Positions 21,814-33,199 are shown, numbered from the stretch's first letter. The stretch: 64,000 bases of DNA from Theocolax elegans (GCA_026168455.1 CM047430.1:27608735-27672734); one strand, 5' to 3'. Numbers and translations: made by a program. The notes: generated by a model not told the origin, from the sequence alone.

Positions 21814-21996
21814 TGTGCTTTTTTACCCGTGAGGGGTATTTAGGTATTTGGGTTATTGGATATTTGGGTTATTGGTTTTTATGCATTATTTTATCAATTA
21901 ATATTCTCCCCCTTATATCTGAGTCGTTACATATGTTTATAACCTCAAAACACCAAGATAACACGTAATGTCACCATAAGTACCGATACTGATGTT

Positions 21997-22020
<24 letters not shown>

Positions 22021-22027
<7 letters not shown>

Positions 22028-22148
22028 ATTATTTATTTTCTTTATAATTTTATGATTATTAAATGGCATGTGTGTGTGTGTACACATTGCTTTATTTCAA
22101 CCATTTAATAATCATATTAATTATAAAAGAAAATAAATAATGCGCATA
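22021..22148. repeat. 128-bp hairpin (tatgcgcattattt arms), copy 1
   Basis: The arms tatgcgcattatttatttt and their inverse enclose about 35 bp with a GT repeat. It is bordered by TA repeats. It looks like a small palindromic MITE inserted in a TA run. Confidence 0.9.
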
Positions 22149-22937
22149 TATAATCATGAACATAGTTTAAAAACTGTTGTGGAAGAAACTTTTTTTATTA
22201 TGCACAATAATCTTTTCGTAACATAATTTTTATGAATGAAATTTACATCAAGTAAGGTCAGATGAGAGAAAAAAACCAATTTTAAAAGAATATTTTTTAC
22301 ATAGAAATTTAGTAATAAAAAAATTATTTACGGCACGTCAATTTTTTAGTTCAAATGCTCTTCACCACCATGAGTTGGTTAAATAAACGTACGCAATATA
22401 ATTAACAATGTCGATGAAAGAGATTAAGAGTCGGATTTATTAATTTCATTTATGCGTTTACGTATATTCTCGAGAAAGGTTTAACTTGTGAGAGATACAT
22501 CCTTGAATCTTGAATCTCGGATGGAAGAACGAGGAGGCGCTTTGCGTTTATGGAGACAAAATTTTCGTACAACTCCATGGGCGAGAATATTGCACAAAAT
22601 GATGATATATTTTTTCTCTATCTTTTTGTTTTATTTAATTTTTTCTCTTTTAATTTTGTCGCGTTTCTTAGATCCCATATGAAATATGAATGTTGGAACG
22701 AGTATCAACAGGTTGCGTACGTATATTGAATGCGTGCAAAACAAACCGAGAAAACTTTGCCTTCGAAGAACATTTTTACGAGGAATAATTTTCATCGAGT
22801 GGCATTATTCTTCCCGGGACAGTAATTTATCTAAGGCGTACGGGAATCTTCGAATGAGGAAACTATATTCATTTTGACCGTGACAATAATTTCAAATGTT
22901 CTGTGCAACTCTGTCAAGTAGACTTTATCAGTTTGTA

Positions 22938-23177
22938 CACGCAAAAAACTTGCATAAAAGTATCTAAAGATTTTGGGTAAATATTGTAGTGCCAGTATGA
23001 TAAAAATTATAAAAGAAAATGTGTCGAAATCTATTTTTCGTCTGGAAAAAATTATTATCCATTATGGTCAAAATTTTAATGTAATTCTCAATGTTTATAC
23101 AAAATTCTGGACAAAAATTATACGACATTTTACCCAGAACATTTATGTAATTTTTATTCTTTTAACTTTTCTTTCTG
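22938..23177. mobile_element. TA-flanked MITE, copy 2 (inside the duplication)
   Basis: A second copy of 21050-21290 created by the tandem duplication and not by a new insertion, since its flanks are duplicated too. Confidence 0.55.
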
Positions 23178-23460
23178 TATATATGTTTTACCGATAAATT
23201 GCGCCAGCAGTGCCGACAACTTTAACGCGGCGAGGGCGCCAAATTCAAAATTGTATGCCTATATATGTATACACGACCCATATGTATATATATGTGTGTA
23301 TATACACACGCACACACACACAAATATATGTATGTATGTACATATGTATATATGTGTGTATATGTATATGGTTGAAATAAAACAATATATATATATAAAT
23401 TGATGAATCGGTACTTATGCCGACACACAAAAAATCGGAAAATTAGCTTTGTGAGCCCCG

Positions 23461-23587
23461 CTTTGACGTTATAATATTAATGAAGGATTGGAGTTATAAC
23501 GTCTTTCGAGGTGCCGGAGGCCTCCGGCCTCCGGCACTTCGAATGAGGTTATAACTTCAATCCTTCATTAATATTATAAGGTCAAAG
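23461..23587. repeat. 127-bp near-perfect hairpin, copy 2
   Basis: Matches 21687-21813 throughout, including the arm mismatches, as expected for segmental duplication. Confidence 0.95.
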
Positions 23588-23766
23588 TGTGCTTTTTTAC
23601 CCGTGAGGGTATTTAGGTATTTGGGTTATTGGATATTGGGTTATTGGTTTTTATGCATTATTTTATCAATTAATATTCTCCCCCTTATATCTGAGTCGTT
23701 ACATATGTTTTATAACCTCAAAACACCAAGATAACACGTAATGTCACCATAAGTACCGATACTGAT

Positions 23767-23795
<29 letters not shown>

Positions 23796-23802
<7 letters not shown>

Positions 23803-23920
23803 ATTATTTATTTCTTTATAATTTAATATGATTATTAAATGGCATGTGTGTGTGTGTACACATTGCTTTATTTCAACCATTAATAATCATATTAAATTAT
23901 AAAGAAAATAAATAATGCGC

Positions 23921-23923
<3 letters not shown>
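23796..23923. repeat. 128-bp hairpin (tatgcgcattattt arms), copy 2
   Basis: Second copy of 22021-22148 with small length changes in both arms and a longer flanking TA run. Confidence 0.9.
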
Positions 23924-23925
<2 letters not shown>

Positions 23926-23956
<31 letters not shown>

Positions 23957-24022
23957 TGTTTTATTCAAACATATATACATATACACACATATATCATATG
24001 TACATACATACATATATTTGTG

Positions 24023-24057
<35 letters not shown>

Positions 24058-24226
24058 CTATATATATATATATACACACACATATATATACATATGGGTC
24101 GTGTATACATATAGGCACGCATCTAAACATAAGTAAGATATATGCAAAATAGCATACAATTTTGAATTTGGCACCCTCGCCGCGTTAAAGTTGTCGGCAC
24201 TGCTGGCGCAATGACATTCAAAACAG
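23926..24226 (-). mobile_element. Inverted right end of the composite hairpin element
   Basis: 23954-24215 is the inverse of the left arms at 21420-21612 and 23198-23390, ending ...ggcgcaatgac at 24215. It is expanded by TA and TG repeats (TG run at about 24029-24057). ATTCAAAACAG (24216-24226) abuts it and matches 21335-21345. An 11-bp duplication with long inverted ends would suit a Mutator-like or foldback element, but that assignment is inference. Confidence 0.6.
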
Positions 24227-27083
24227 TTCCATTTCTTTGAACTATTGTGTTAAATTAATTGCAAAAATCACACTTTTTTTTTTAGAAGAATGAATAATAT
24301 GTTGAAAATTCCAATTGTTTGCTCAAAGGTAAAGTGTCACGTTCTACTTACAATTTCACTATTTTTTCGCTGTTTTGGAGAAACTATTTCTCGGAAAACA
24401 CGAATTACTTTATGTTAATTTAAAACTTTTATTTGCAGAATGAAAAGTCAAAACTGCACCTGGGAGAATCATGTTTGCATTTGTATACTGATTTAAAATA
24501 TACAGAATAATAATATATTAGTGAAAAGCGATAAATAATTCTTTCTTTTATAAAATTAAATAAAATATTTTTAATAAAATAAATTGATAGGTATATATTA
24601 TTCAGCTTCTCCAATATTGAATAAGTTTACATTGCTTTACATTCCGCCAGTCCTACCTATATATGTGAACGTGTGTGTGTGTGTGCGCGCGCGCGCGCGT
24701 ATATGTATATGTATGGGTATGTATATATAAAGTTTCGTTTATGTATTCTAATTTATAATGCCATTTCTGGATTTAATCTAAAAACGTAATTTGCAGTATT
24801 TTCGTTCATTTATTTTATTTAACGATTTGCTTTCCTATTAAATGTAATTTGTTATTTCCCGGCGTTCCTACCCTTACGAATTCTCTCTACGACTAGGAAT
24901 TTTATTCATTTCAGTGTTATTTTCTTATCTCGATGATTGAAACGTACGAAGCATACCTTCTTCTCCACTATCTTAATTTTCCATTTCTTCAATTCGTTCA
25001 ATCAGTGAACGAGTTCAATCAAAATATCTTTGTTATACAGCCAGACGTTCTGTTTTCTTAATCATTAGATCTTCCTTAATCGCTTACCTTTCTATTTGTC
25101 TATTGTTTAAACATTTCTGGCATGTATCGATAAATAGCGCGGTTGTACAAAAAAAATATGGATGTACATTTATGCGAAAGTTGGGATTTTCCCGATGTAA
25201 TTATACGAGGAAAAGAAATCCAATACAAGATCGAATAACGCAGTTTACAGCGTATACCAAGTTACGACGCCACGGGCATAAAACGCCACGTAGGTGCGCG
25301 TAATATTTTATGTAGAGGAAACCCGTATAACCTCACGACGTAGTAAAATCGTTTCGATGATCCGCGCCTCTAATTATGCCCATCTATAAAAGTGCACTAT
25401 TTTTTTTTTAATATTTATACATCGGTAAAATTGTATAAATTTAGGTGAAATATTTGACGTATTATATCGAAAAGATTTCCGTGATAACTCGGATAATCAC
25501 GAATGTATAACGTTCGCGTTATATACATATATACACACGTAAGCCTGGTTTTCACGGAAGCTTCGTGAAAAAAATCGTTAGACCGAATGAATTTCCCGTG
25601 CGGCAGGAAGACAGTGTCGCGTGTCGTTGGTGAAGAAAAAAAAAACGAAAGAAATAATCGCAGGTGTATGGTGTACACGGGTCTATACAGGTGGTATAGG
25701 ATCGATAACCCGAAACAGGAGCCTGCCAACTAGTTTTATTCGAATACCGATTTGAATAGCTTTGTGAAAGCCACGTGTACAACGATTAACAAAAGTATTC
25801 GATTACGAAATATTTAGCGTTTCGTAATAATAAAATCGAGTAATAAATAGAGGAAAATTGTGTATCTATGAATACAAATGAAACGTTATTTCTTTTACAA
25901 AACTTTTGATTATTATTTTTATGTCAATTGTCAATACGCGGATAAAATGTTTGTTTTATCAATACCGGTCCGTCGGCGTACGCGTTTCTTATAGTGATGA
26001 ACAGTGCACATAACGATCTAACGTTACTATGTGTCAGAGTAATTATAGTATTTTTTTCGTGGTTATTTTATTGAATTTCATCAACAAGCGTGTCATACAC
26101 ATCGGATTGTTTGAACTAAACAAACATCTTTATCGTTGGAAAGTTTACCAAGATTGAGAATATCGTATTAGATAGTACGTTAAATACGCTTACACCGTTT
26201 GTTGAAAATCTCAAAGTGGTTTAAAAAGTTAAAAATTCAAAGTTCTCAACGGGACTATACGTAGCGAAACTTTGTTTGTTGTAATAAATTCAAGCGAAAG
26301 CCTTTAGGAGATTTCTCTAGTTTTAGTAGTTGAAAACATTCGTTTTGTTTTAACAATGTGCAAATCGATATATTTTATAAACAAAATAGAGATAAAATGT
26401 TTATATTTGTTTTTTTTAGTTTTCTGGAACGATTGTATTTCATAAAAGGTTGTACCTGCCTGTCCCGCAATGTCGAAACAATCATTTTCGATAAATGTAC
26501 CTATACAACAAAATTACTTTATTTATTCACCGAATGTGCATTACTATTGTCCACCGTTTTTAATCTATTGCATGCTGCATATGCCTAGGTAATTATTATT
26601 TTTTAACTAATAATTATTTTTTACGAAATTGTACGACATTCTAATAATAATTATTATATACCCCAATAAAAACTATGAAACTATTAATAATTTAGTTAAT
26701 CGTAATATTGATTGAATTGGTAAATATATGCATATAATCATTAGCCAATGTGCAGTACATATATACATGTAGTATAATATTTACCTATTATTAGTAAAAT
26801 ATACAGTGAATATTTGGACAGATATAAATGTAGTTTGTATTTATAACGATGTATAGCATAAAACACAATAGTATACAAATTTTATATAAATACCGCGTAT
26901 TAATGATCATTTATTGAATCAACCGTTGATCCAATAATCTCAAAAATGTCACATATATTACGTACGATATAAATTATTAATAAAAAAGAAATGCGAAGTA
27001 CCCATTAAATGTATCATAATTTCCGTAATTCGAGATATTTTACCGTAGAACGTCTGTGTGTACGCGGGCGCCTTTGTGTGAGG
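24227..27083. other. Unique DNA with a compound microsatellite
   Basis: A (GT)n(GC)n repeat lies at 24671-24700. The remaining sequence is AT-rich, with frames of up to about 104 codons (25415-25729 on the minus strand) that show no motifs. No RNA gene or element end was recognised. Confidence 0.55.
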
Positions 27084-27102
27084 GTGTGTGTGTGTGTGTG
27101 TG
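27084..27102. repeat. (GT)n microsatellite
   Basis: About nine GT units in a CpG-containing, GC-richer patch (27040-27290). Confidence 0.9.
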
Positions 27103-28170
27103 AGAACACGTATACAGGAACGTCCGATTCACCTTGGTACATCTTAGGAGGATTAACGGGATGGTGCGTGGGCAGAGAAAGGGTCGACGTTACAGGCGTT
27201 AAACGACGACGCGCAGTTATTTTTGATAGGTCGGAGTCGATGACGACGAATGCGCCAACTCATTAAATAGCCGCCTACGTGTACACGTTGTAAGGGTGGG
27301 CAAGAAAACAAATAAAATCATTTTCGAGGTCGAGTTTACGTTTGTATTTACGTATATCATCTACACCAGCGTACGTTCTCCTAGTCGTGGGCGTGTGTGC
27401 CTCTGTGCGTGAGTGCGTGAGTGCGTGCATATAATCCAAAAAAAAGATAAAACGTATTTAAGCCTGTTATCGGAATTATTTATAAAAATAGCAGGTTGAC
27501 TCTGCCGGTTTATTTTTCGGGCGAACGATTTCTCTCGGTTCGTATTAACGTTTCTGCGCGTTTCACCCACGTGCTTCCTTTCCGTTCATTCAGATTAATT
27601 TGCGTTTTAATTTTAATGCGACCCTTTAACCGCTTATCAAAAGTTTTTTAACCGAGTGAGCGAAAAATAATCGACGCACTTTCACGGGTTCGAAACGAAA
27701 AGAAAAGTCTACGTGGAGGTATAAGCACGCGAAATTGTTTGACTGCTACTTAAGTTCAACTATCGTTATACGCTTGGTATAATTATAAATATTATAAATC
27801 GGTGGCGTAGGTCGTTCCGCATTCATTTAACTTTTCGTTTGAATCGTAACGAGCTGCATAAATTATCGATACGTATCGGACTTAAAATCAATTCGGTCAA
27901 ACTAATTAATGGTTATGAATAAATTACAACAAACTTAATGTTAACAGATCGAACGTCGAACTTGCTTGATAATTTTCTTTTTCGAACTGCATGTACATTG
28001 TTAAAAGCAATATTAATCTTTGATACAGAAATTCTGCATTATACCTACGTTTGATTATATTATACAACGATATTATTTGTTCGTTGTTTTTACGTCACCG
28101 ACCACGCACTGTAGTTAATTTTAAATTATGGATTTCATAGCGGACAGGCAAGTATTTTATTAAAGCACTC
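27103..28170. other. Unique DNA with a short tandem repeat
   Basis: A tandem gtgcgtga (three 8-bp units) lies at 27405-27428. GC content is higher until about 27300. No gene is recognised. Confidence 0.5.
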
Positions 28171-28602
28171 ACAAGGAGAGTGTTTCAACTGCGGAAAATG
28201 AATCTTGTTGCAACTTTGAGAACTGTTTTCTAGTACCCAAATATGAAAGAATTCATATGAAATTGAATCTCATAGGGTGTTTTACGAAAGTTATACGCAG
28301 TTAATGAAAAATTAAAAAAAAAGGATGCTTATGTTTACTCGCTAATAACCCGGGAATAATTAGAGGTATGCAATTAAACTTAAATCCATCAAAAAGGTGA
28401 CATCAAGCAGATATGATTTGGTAAAAAAGAATTATCTCAAGTTGGTCAAAAGTTATGCAAGAAATAAGAATTGAACCAAATTTTAACGAAAATTTAGTAT
28501 TAAAGTTTTTTACACTATTTAGGCAAAAATATTTGGGTACTAGAAAACAGCTCTCAAAGTTGCAACAAGATTCATTTCTCGCAGCTGAAATACTCGCCTT
28601 GT
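28171..28602. mobile_element. MITE with 75-bp terminal inverted repeats
   Basis: The terminal repeats, ACAAGGAGAGTGTTTCAACT... on the left and the inverse of ...tactcgccttgt on the right, pair over about 75 bp with roughly 90 percent identity. Both contain 'gaatcttgttgcaactttga' and 'tttctagtacccaaatat'. The 432-bp element has no coding frame. I see no clear target duplication, so no superfamily is assigned. Confidence 0.8.
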
Positions 28603-29156
28603 CAGTCATTGATTGAGCAGGATGAAACATAATTAGAAAAACAGCTGGTGCGTCACGTTATTTTACCTATAACACCGTTATTTAAAATATCATGTATATA
28701 TTGTTTTCACCTTCATCTTTAATGTTATTAATAGAATGATTTATCATTATATTTTTGGATCTACTGTAATGCAAATACGTGTTATGATGTATATATTTTT
28801 ATATCGCGATTAAGAGAAAACTCTCCGTAGGGCACTTAATAAAATGGAAATGAAAATGATTAAAGGAATTCACAGTTATTTAATTGAACCGCCGGGTTAT
28901 AAGGATGTAGTGAATTCGAATCGTAAATAACAATTAGAGCGAAATAAAAGTAGAGAGCAATTCGAGTATCGTGTAAATGCATCGAGAGCATATACAGATG
29001 ATCGTATAAGTGTAAGCGATGATCGCGATGAAAAGTTGAATGCGCGAATAAAGATGTACACGCAACGAGTGGGTTGATTCACTGGGTTAGGATCAAAGGC
29101 TTATTAAATCGTTGTTCCACGATGGAAAATCAGTAAATAAGGTATATATATCGAGG
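28603..29156. other. Unique DNA upstream of the TATA series
   Basis: AT-rich to 28870, then slightly GC-richer. A 61-codon minus-strand frame (28897-29082) is unrecognised. This is where upstream elements of the promoter at 29157 would lie; none is identified. Confidence 0.45.
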
Positions 29157-29194
29157 TATAAAAGCACGCGATACGCGGATGTATATCAGCCAAG
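29157..29194 (+). promoter_or_regulatory. Core promoter candidate: TATAAAAG plus initiator
   Basis: TATAAAAG at 29157-29164 is a consensus insect TATA box. An initiator-like ATCAGCC at 29185-29191 puts the putative +1 (A at 29188) 31 bp downstream, the expected distance. An ATG follows 22 bp later at 29210. Short leaders behind TATA promoters are typical of insect genes for small secreted or structural proteins. Spacing and order are observed; function is inferred. Confidence 0.4.
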
Positions 29195-29209
29195 TGAATC
29201 CTAGCCAGG

Positions 29210-29400
29210 ATGAAATCACTCGACATCTATTTCGTTTGGTGGAGCGGTGGTGATATTAGAAAAACTCGGTTGTCGGCTGTCGGCTGTCGGCTTGCTCCTC
29301 CTTCTCCTCCTCCTCCTCCTCCTCCTCCTCTTCTTCATTCTATTCGCATCCTCCCCGTGCATCGATCGATTTGTACCAGTGTTCCTGCCCTACCCTCCTG
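29210..29400 (+). CDS. Possible first coding exon of an unknown gene
   Basis: The frame opens at ATG 29210, directly behind the TATA/initiator pair, and stays open for 64 codons. Its stop (TAA, 29402-29404) lies inside a consensus 5' splice site, TG|GTAAGA, with the intron GT at 29401-29402. That is what is seen when a first exon reads into its intron. The predicted segment begins MKSLDIYFVWWSGGD and contains a Pro run encoded by a (TCC)n repeat (29294-29336); the +1 frame would read poly-Leu across the same repeat. No signal peptide or known domain is obvious and no downstream exon is recognised. It could also be chance. Confidence 0.25.
29294..29336. repeat. (TCC)n trinucleotide repeat
   Basis: An impure TCC/CTC run, preceded by three TCGGCTG 7-mers (about 29272-29291). 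It would encode Pro in the frame of the possible exon. Confidence 0.9.
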
Positions 29401-30804
29401 GTAAGACCGTCTCCTTTCACCCTCGAATTATTTCCGGAATCTCGGCCTTAGCTAAGTAGGTTACGATGCTATGTACGAAGAACTTGCCGGTCCATGTGCG
29501 ACGTTCTCGTAATCTTATTTATCTACGCGTGTCGTTCGTAAACTATACACGCGCTATCGATCAATGGTATACTCGATCTACGCTTTCTCTTGAATACTCT
29601 TCTTCATATACTCGCGCTCGTTTACTTTTTCACGTATCGTTAGATTTTTCCTGCTATCGATTAAGAAATGCTGTGCCTTATAATACGATAACTTTCACAT
29701 CTTTATCGAGATATTTTAATATTTTACATTGTGCGATACGTGGTCCGTACAATTTTAATTTATATTTGGAAGAGTCGCGCGAACATTTTTACCAGGGTGA
29801 AAGCCGAAAATTTACACGAGATATACCCTTCGACTCGTATTAAATATTGACTTTTACCCCGACTTAATATAGGATATTGATTCGTTTGAGTGATCAGCTG
29901 ACGCGGTTCGGTAGAAATTACTCAGCGCTACTAAAAGCACCTCTCTATTATTCAGAGTTGAATAAGATTTTAATTTAATAAAACATTTTATATATTAAGA
30001 CGAAGATCGAATAAATATTAAATTCCATTCAACGCGATATCGAGCATGTCATATACAGATGTGAAAGAATCATGTCATATTATTATACACATCATATAAT
30101 ATATCTTGAATAGAGAATAAATAATCATAATTCTTTTTCATTCTGGGATAGTGCCAAAATATACACACCAAGAAGAAACTGCATAGCAATATTTACAAAA
30201 TAATATAGTAAAGTGTAATATAACTAAAACAACCTGATTATTTTATTAATTTCACTATACTATGGCTAAATTACTTACAAACGCATACTTAAATCAACCA
30301 ACATTTTTAGTACAATGGGTCCAGTTGATTTATTGATAAATTTACTATGCAGAAATAAATAATATAACACCATAATTTTTTTAAAATATTTACTATTAAA
30401 ATGTTGTTACTGTTACAATATATTATTGCAGTATCATTATTCCACTATACAGTATTGTTACATACACTACGTTTTAAATTATGTTTAATTAAAATTGTTT
30501 ATTAATTCTAATTAATATGTAGTACAACGATCTTACAATTAACTATACATTGAAAGAGTATTGTCGGATTCGATGATAAATATAGATACTATATTTCCAC
30601 AAATATTTTCCTCTATGATATTTGTTTAGCATTTTACCCCCAAAAGAATCATGTTTTTTTAACTTAATCAATTAAAAAATATATCAAATAAGTTTGTAAT
30701 TACTTTTTTATTGGAAAATGTGTTAACGTCCGTTTTTAAAAAAAAATTATTTTTATTCCACCATTTAAAAAAACCCATAGCGGACACAGTGGTCCTCAAC
30801 TAAC
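29401..30804. other. Unique DNA, one chance-length open frame
   Basis: A 125-codon plus-strand frame from an ATG at 29466 to 29843 has no recognisable motif; at this base composition about one such frame is expected in 64 kb. The rest is AT-rich with nothing recognised. Confidence 0.5.
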
Positions 30805-30939
30805 CTTTTGGGCTCAAGGATTATTAAAGAATTGACAACTTAAAATCGTTATTCAAGGCCGGGCCTCCAATAATAACGGACTCCGGTCGTGAATGACGAT
30901 TTGAAGTTGTCAATTTTTAATAACCGTTTTACCCAAAAG
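30805..30939. mobile_element. Palindromic MITE, 135 bp
   Basis: The arms of about 62 bp start cttttggg and end cccaaaag. They share 'aattgacaactt' and 'ggccgggcctcc'-like segments in inverse orientation and surround a loop of about 10 bp. There is no coding capacity and no clear target duplication. Confidence 0.75.
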
Positions 30940-31505
30940 CAAGTTCAGCTCGATAAAGAGGTTTATAGATGGTTGGGGTATTGGGCTATACACAAGTAAG
31001 TTGGAATTATGTTGTATTTATACAATAACTAAATTCTTTCTAAGTGGAAATTATCCCACTACGTACTGCTTTTTCAAAGTAAGTTCATTCATTTCAAGAA
31101 GTTGTAGAATAACGATAACATAATAAACGTTTAACAACATTATAAAAATTTTTATTTACAGATTAGGGTAAAGAATTTTACATACATATGTGTAAAAATG
31201 AAGCTATGTACATTTTGTCAACTAGATATAACTTGTTTTATAACAAAATAAAGTATGAAAAATAAAATTTTACCTATCTTTTTATTTTATACAACCGTAT
31301 CTTAAAGTCTGACTTATTATAAATTATAGTAAATCTAAAAATTGTGATGTATTTGTAGTACTATTTTTCTATTAATTTCTAACAAAACTTTTAGTATTAT
31401 TTAATAAAAATATAATATAGTAAATTTTAATAAATAAATATTTTTAAATATATAGTTAAATTACAATGTTTTTTTTTGCAAATAGTACTTGCAATTTTCA
31501 TAAAT
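30940..31505. other. AT-rich unique DNA
   Basis: Nothing recognised. Confidence 0.6.
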
Positions 31506-31573
31506 AATTTTACCATAAATTATTACAGTATATAGTTATTGCACTATATTTTCTGGTAATTTTATGGTAAAAT
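31506..31573. repeat. Small inverted repeat next to a MITE
   Basis: attttaccataaatta (31506-31521) is inverted as taattttatggtaaaat (31557-31573). It abuts the TA-flanked MITE that begins at 31581 and may be a remnant of a related insertion. Confidence 0.75.
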
Positions 31574-31578
31574 AACGA

Positions 31579-31799
31579 TACACGGAGAAAAACTCTTAAT
31601 AATTTTTATCCTGTAAGAATAGTAAAAGTGGGACAAACTGTCTTTTCTGGAAAAATTTACCCGGTTTTCGGTTAAAAATTACAAGAACTTAGGATAAATT
31701 TTACTATGCAGCAGGGTAATTTTTTACAGAAAAAACAGTTTGTCCCATATTTACTAACCTTATACAGGGTAAAAATTATCAGAAATTTTTCTCTGTCTA
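31579..31799. mobile_element. Mariner-type MITE, 217 bp
   Basis: The body at 31581-31797 lies between TA dinucleotides (31579-31580 and 31798-31799). The terminal repeats CACGGAGAAAAAC and GACAGAGAAAAAT extend imperfectly over about 85 bp. Both arms include 'gggacaaactgt' and a terminal-proximal 'ttaccc'. There is no frame. The terminus is shared with 14904, 16978 (orphan) and 62258. Confidence 0.75.
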
Positions 31800-32928
31800 T
31801 ATAAACATTATAAATATATTGTACAGTAAGTACGTCTAGCAATATAAATCACACAGATAAGAGCTGTTCATAGTGCTTTTATAACATGATAATGACAGCA
31901 AGTATTTTATAAATAAGCACCTTGAGTGAGGATAGATTTTCTGAAACGTCAAGAACGAACGGGAAACAAACCATAATAGGTAAAAAAATAGTTTGATATT
32001 GTAGAACCGAAAAATGAGAAAATCCTTGCGCAAACCCTGCTATTAAAATGTTATTTTCAAATTATAAAGAATAGTATCGTTTTGTTAAATGATACAGTGG
32101 TATTTAAAAGGGAGAATAACAAAACATTTATACAGTCACAAATGACTATTGGAAGAAGAAAAGAAGTACAGTAGGTAGGAAGGCAATTGTTTGGCTCGTA
32201 CAGGTAGACCCGTCGGAATGGCTGCTTCGGGGCTATCCACCACAGTCCAATTGCTACATTTAAATTCCCAATACAAAAATTTGTTTGAAATACTCGTCCA
32301 TCGGTTTAGATTCACAAATAGCCAGTAGTAAACAACGAATAATGACAATTGATGTGGCGTTATCGAATCGACCCTGCTAGAAAATTAATGGATTAACTAT
32401 ATATTATCGTCAATTTCGCATCGTTTTATTATAATGTAGTTGTAATACTATCAGCTTTCTAACACAAGATTAGGTTGGAAAAATAAACGTAGATCGGGTT
32501 TATATATATTAGCTCTCGAAGCGACAAAAGATTAGGTGCTAATGATCAAGGGTATAGAGAGCCGCGGATACCGATTGCACCCACTCGATCAAAAAGTACA
32601 GAGAAGCACTTTATTCATCGAAATGACAAAAGTCTCACGGCAAACCACTCGAGTCTCTGTCTGTGGAACCGTGATTTCGCGACCTCGGAATTGAACGGGA
32701 CTTTTCGACCTTATACGTATATACATATACATATACCTATATATACGAATATATATATACGAAAGGACTCTTGGAAAATTGACTTCCTATAAACGGATCT
32801 CTTTCTCGCTCACTCGGTAGAGCTACCTTTATTTCAAACTGACGCCTACAGTCTCATTTCATTTTCTTCTCCTTCTTACTACTTATCTTTTCTTTATGTT
32901 AAATTTATTTAATGTTATACCACATAGA
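31800..32928. other. Unique DNA, no gene seen
   Basis: AT-rich, with a TATACATA-type low-complexity patch at about 32712-32760. Short minus-strand frames near 31836-32348 are unrecognised. Confidence 0.55.
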
Positions 32929-33108
32929 GGTATATATATGGGTGGTTCTCTGTGAAATCTTTGACTCTCTGTAACTTAAAATAATGGTCCCGAAAAAATT
33001 AGAAAAAATTCAGGAGAACTACTGGACACCTCTAGAACATATTCCCACAGTTATAGCAATATTCATTTTTTTCATCTTCGATTTCACAGAGAACCACTCA
33101 TATATACC
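32929..33108. mobile_element. MITE with about 29-bp terminal inverted repeats
   Basis: Left end ggtatatatatgggtggttc, running on through tctgtgaaatc to 32959. The inverse is at 33080-33108 (gatttcacagagaaccact, then catatatacc). It is 180 bp long and bordered by TA-rich sequence, consistent with insertion at TA. No coding capacity. Confidence 0.8.
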
Positions 33109-33179
33109 ATATATACTCGAAACGAATCAGCCGTATGTTTTTGTTTTAACGGAGTCTTTACGTATAAACGAACCAACTC

Positions 33180-33199
33180 TTGTGTGTGTGTGTGTGTGT
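33180..33199. repeat. (TG)n microsatellite
   Basis: About nine to ten TG units. Confidence 0.9.

Larger units (their letters stand above)
21346..22150 (+). mobile_element. Left part of a long-TIR composite hairpin element
   Basis: Starts next to the 11-bp word ATTCAAAACAG (21335-21345), which recurs at 24216-24226 exactly against the inverted right end of the element. The left arm 21420-21612 (gcgccagcagtgccgac... then TATG/GT-rich repeats) is inverted at 23954-24215. A motif like 'cattgcgccag' occurs three times at the left end (near 21355, 21372 and 21421). Inside sit a smaller element with matching ends (21621-22000), a 127-bp hairpin (21687-21813) and a second hairpin (22021-22148). The right part now lies beyond the tandem copy, at 23926-24215. 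Confidence 0.6.
20266..22153 (+). repeat. Tandem duplication, copy 1 (about 1.89 kb)
   Basis: The segment beginning TCATGAACATAG recurs at 22154 with only scattered single-base differences, mostly homopolymer length, over almost its full length. It contains unique-looking sequence (20266-21049), a TA-flanked MITE (21050-21290) and the left part of a nested hairpin transposon (21346-22150). Compared with copy 2 it has an extra segment of about 110 bp at 21310-21419. A 64-codon frame (20601-20795, non-ATG start) is preserved in both copies but is unrecognised. Confidence 0.93.
22154..23925 (+). repeat. Tandem duplication, copy 2
   Basis: Directly follows copy 1. Differences are mostly one-base homopolymer changes, for example at 22755 and 22958, plus the loss of about 110 bp between 23196 and 23198 relative to copy 1. 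It carries the second copies of the TA-flanked MITE (22938-23177), the long-TIR left arm (23198-23390) and both hairpins (23461-23587 and 23796-23923). High identity means a recent event or an assembly artefact. Confidence 0.93.

Noticed and set aside
29466..29843. 125-codon ATG-led frame downstream of the possible first exon
   Set aside because: No motif is recognised, and about one frame of this length is expected by chance at this base composition. Its position after a splice donor would place it in an intron.
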